Source: an uncultured Collinsella sp. (lineage in GTDB: Bacteria; Actinomycetota; Coriobacteriia; Coriobacteriales; Coriobacteriaceae). Taken from it: a stretch of 64,000 nucleotides of DNA. The stretch spans positions 1 to 64,000 of the forward strand of contig CAUCLI010000005.1 in assembly GCA_958443615.1 (NCBI GenBank), written 5' to 3'. Below are positions 63,547 to 64,000 of the stretch, piece by piece. The position numbers and the translations under genes were made by a program. The notes beneath the pieces are model-generated. The model searched no databases. It saw only the letters and a list, made by a program, of their open reading frames with translations, and was not told where the DNA came from. The stretch's first letter is position 1; the number at the start of each line of letters is the position of its first letter.

Positions 63547-64000
63547 ATGAACCTGGACACAACGAAGATCGGCTTCATCGGTTTCGGCAACATGGCGAGC
63601 GCCATGGCGGACGGCTGGATCGCCAGCGGCGCGGTCCCGGCGGAGAACATGTGCGCATGCGCGGGGCGTTATGACGCCCTCGTGTCCCGTTGCGAGGAGC
63701 GCGGCATGCGCGCCCTCAAGAGCGCGGCGGACGTGGCGGAGGCCTCCGACGTGGTGGTCGTCGCCGTCAAGCCCTACATGATCGAAGACGTCCTGTCGCC
63801 GATCGCGGGCGCGCTCGCCGATAAGACGGTGCTCTCCGTCGCTGCCGGCTGGGATTGCGAGGCGTATGAGCGGGTCATCCCGGGCACACGCCACCTCTCG
63901 ACGGTGCCCAACACCCCGGTCGCCATCAACGAGGGCGTCATCGCCTGCGAGAAGGCCTCCACGCTCACCGGCGCCGACCATGAGCTCATCTTCGGCCTGC
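63547..64000 (+). CDS. proC: Pyrroline-5-carboxylate reductase, 5' part only
   Basis: Last step of proline synthesis: NAD(P)H reduction of pyrroline-5-carboxylate. The first 151 residues show the Rossmann start KIGFIGFGNMASAMADG, VVVVAVKPYMIEDVL, TVLSVAAG and HLSTVPNTPVAINEGV, as in ProC. GAGAGGGG lies 6 nt before the ATG. The gene runs off the right edge; about 115-125 residues are missing if it is of normal length. Confidence 0.9.
   Translation, partial: MNLDTTKIGFIGFGNMASAMADGWIASGAVPAENMCACAGRYDALVSRCEERGMRALKSAADVAEASDVVVVAVKPYMIEDVLSPIAGALADKTVLSVAAGWDCEAYERVIPGTRHLSTVPNTPVAINEGVIACEKASTLTGADHELIFGL

Overview
The window is a GC-rich, gene-dense bacterial chromosome segment. I infer a Gram-positive actinobacterium of the class Coriobacteriia, probably Collinsella-like. 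The grounds are the GC-rich third codon positions, strong GGAGG-type ribosome binding sites, Sec/lipoprotein rather than outer-membrane signals, and recognition of several proteins (TsaB-RimI-TsaD fusion, paired MurE-like ligases, AbiEi/nuclease-like protein, DUF362 ferredoxin). No rRNA, tRNA, CRISPR array, prophage or complete insertion sequence was seen.

Layout. 0.2-7.4 kb: a plus-strand housekeeping run of acpS, nnr, alr, a family 4 uracil-DNA glycosylase, tsaE and one polypeptide joining TsaB, RimI and TsaD. 7.5-15.2 kb: a 56-aa membrane protein (minus strand), serS, a flavo-diiron protein, two tandem MurE-like ligases and a DUF362 ferredoxin protein. 15.3-19.7 kb: a beta-glucoside operon (PTS IIBCA, 6-phospho-beta-glucosidase, LicT-type antiterminator) with a RAT/terminator switch in its leader. 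20.8-24.6 kb: a polar amino-acid ABC transporter and a cytidylate-kinase-like protein. 24.8-34.3 kb: Hsp20, then a candidate regulon made of a membrane protein, two paralogous MFS transporters, a YtcJ-like amidohydrolase and a PRD-type regulator, tied together by three copies of the palindrome TTTGCCGTA-N2-TACGGCAAA. 34.4-38.9 kb: the conserved tilS-hpt-ftsH cluster. 39.1-44.8 kb: a membrane protein, aminotransferase, PHP hydrolase, exported lipase and a rumA/rlmD-type methyltransferase. 45.0-47.6 kb: a second amino-acid ABC transporter. 47.8-52.5 kb: a large TPR protein of unknown role and an EF-G-like GTPase with altered G motifs. 52.5-54.4 kb: an accessory island with a nuclease-like gene between two inverted copies of a ~129-bp element. 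54.4-58.4 kb: divergent nrdB and nrdA with two NrdR boxes between them. 58.7-64 kb: an orphan IS3-OrfA-like HTH protein, a single-pass membrane protein, an SPFH protein, a small membrane protein, an acyltransferase and the 5' part of proC.

The least explained signals are non-coding. (1) Three copies of a ~129-bp element with ATGAACGAT-type ends, a central 11-13-bp hairpin followed by a U-run, and a conserved downstream box; each lies 3' of a gene in that gene's own orientation, and two copies bracket the nuclease-like gene. (2) REP-like GGGACAGG-type repeats, including a perfect 32-bp inverted repeat. (3) The TTTGCCGTA operator set. (4) A 21-bp-periodic repeat array ending in a perfect 21-bp inverted repeat downstream of ftsH. 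All coordinates and motifs were read by eye; family names rest on motif recognition, not on database searches.
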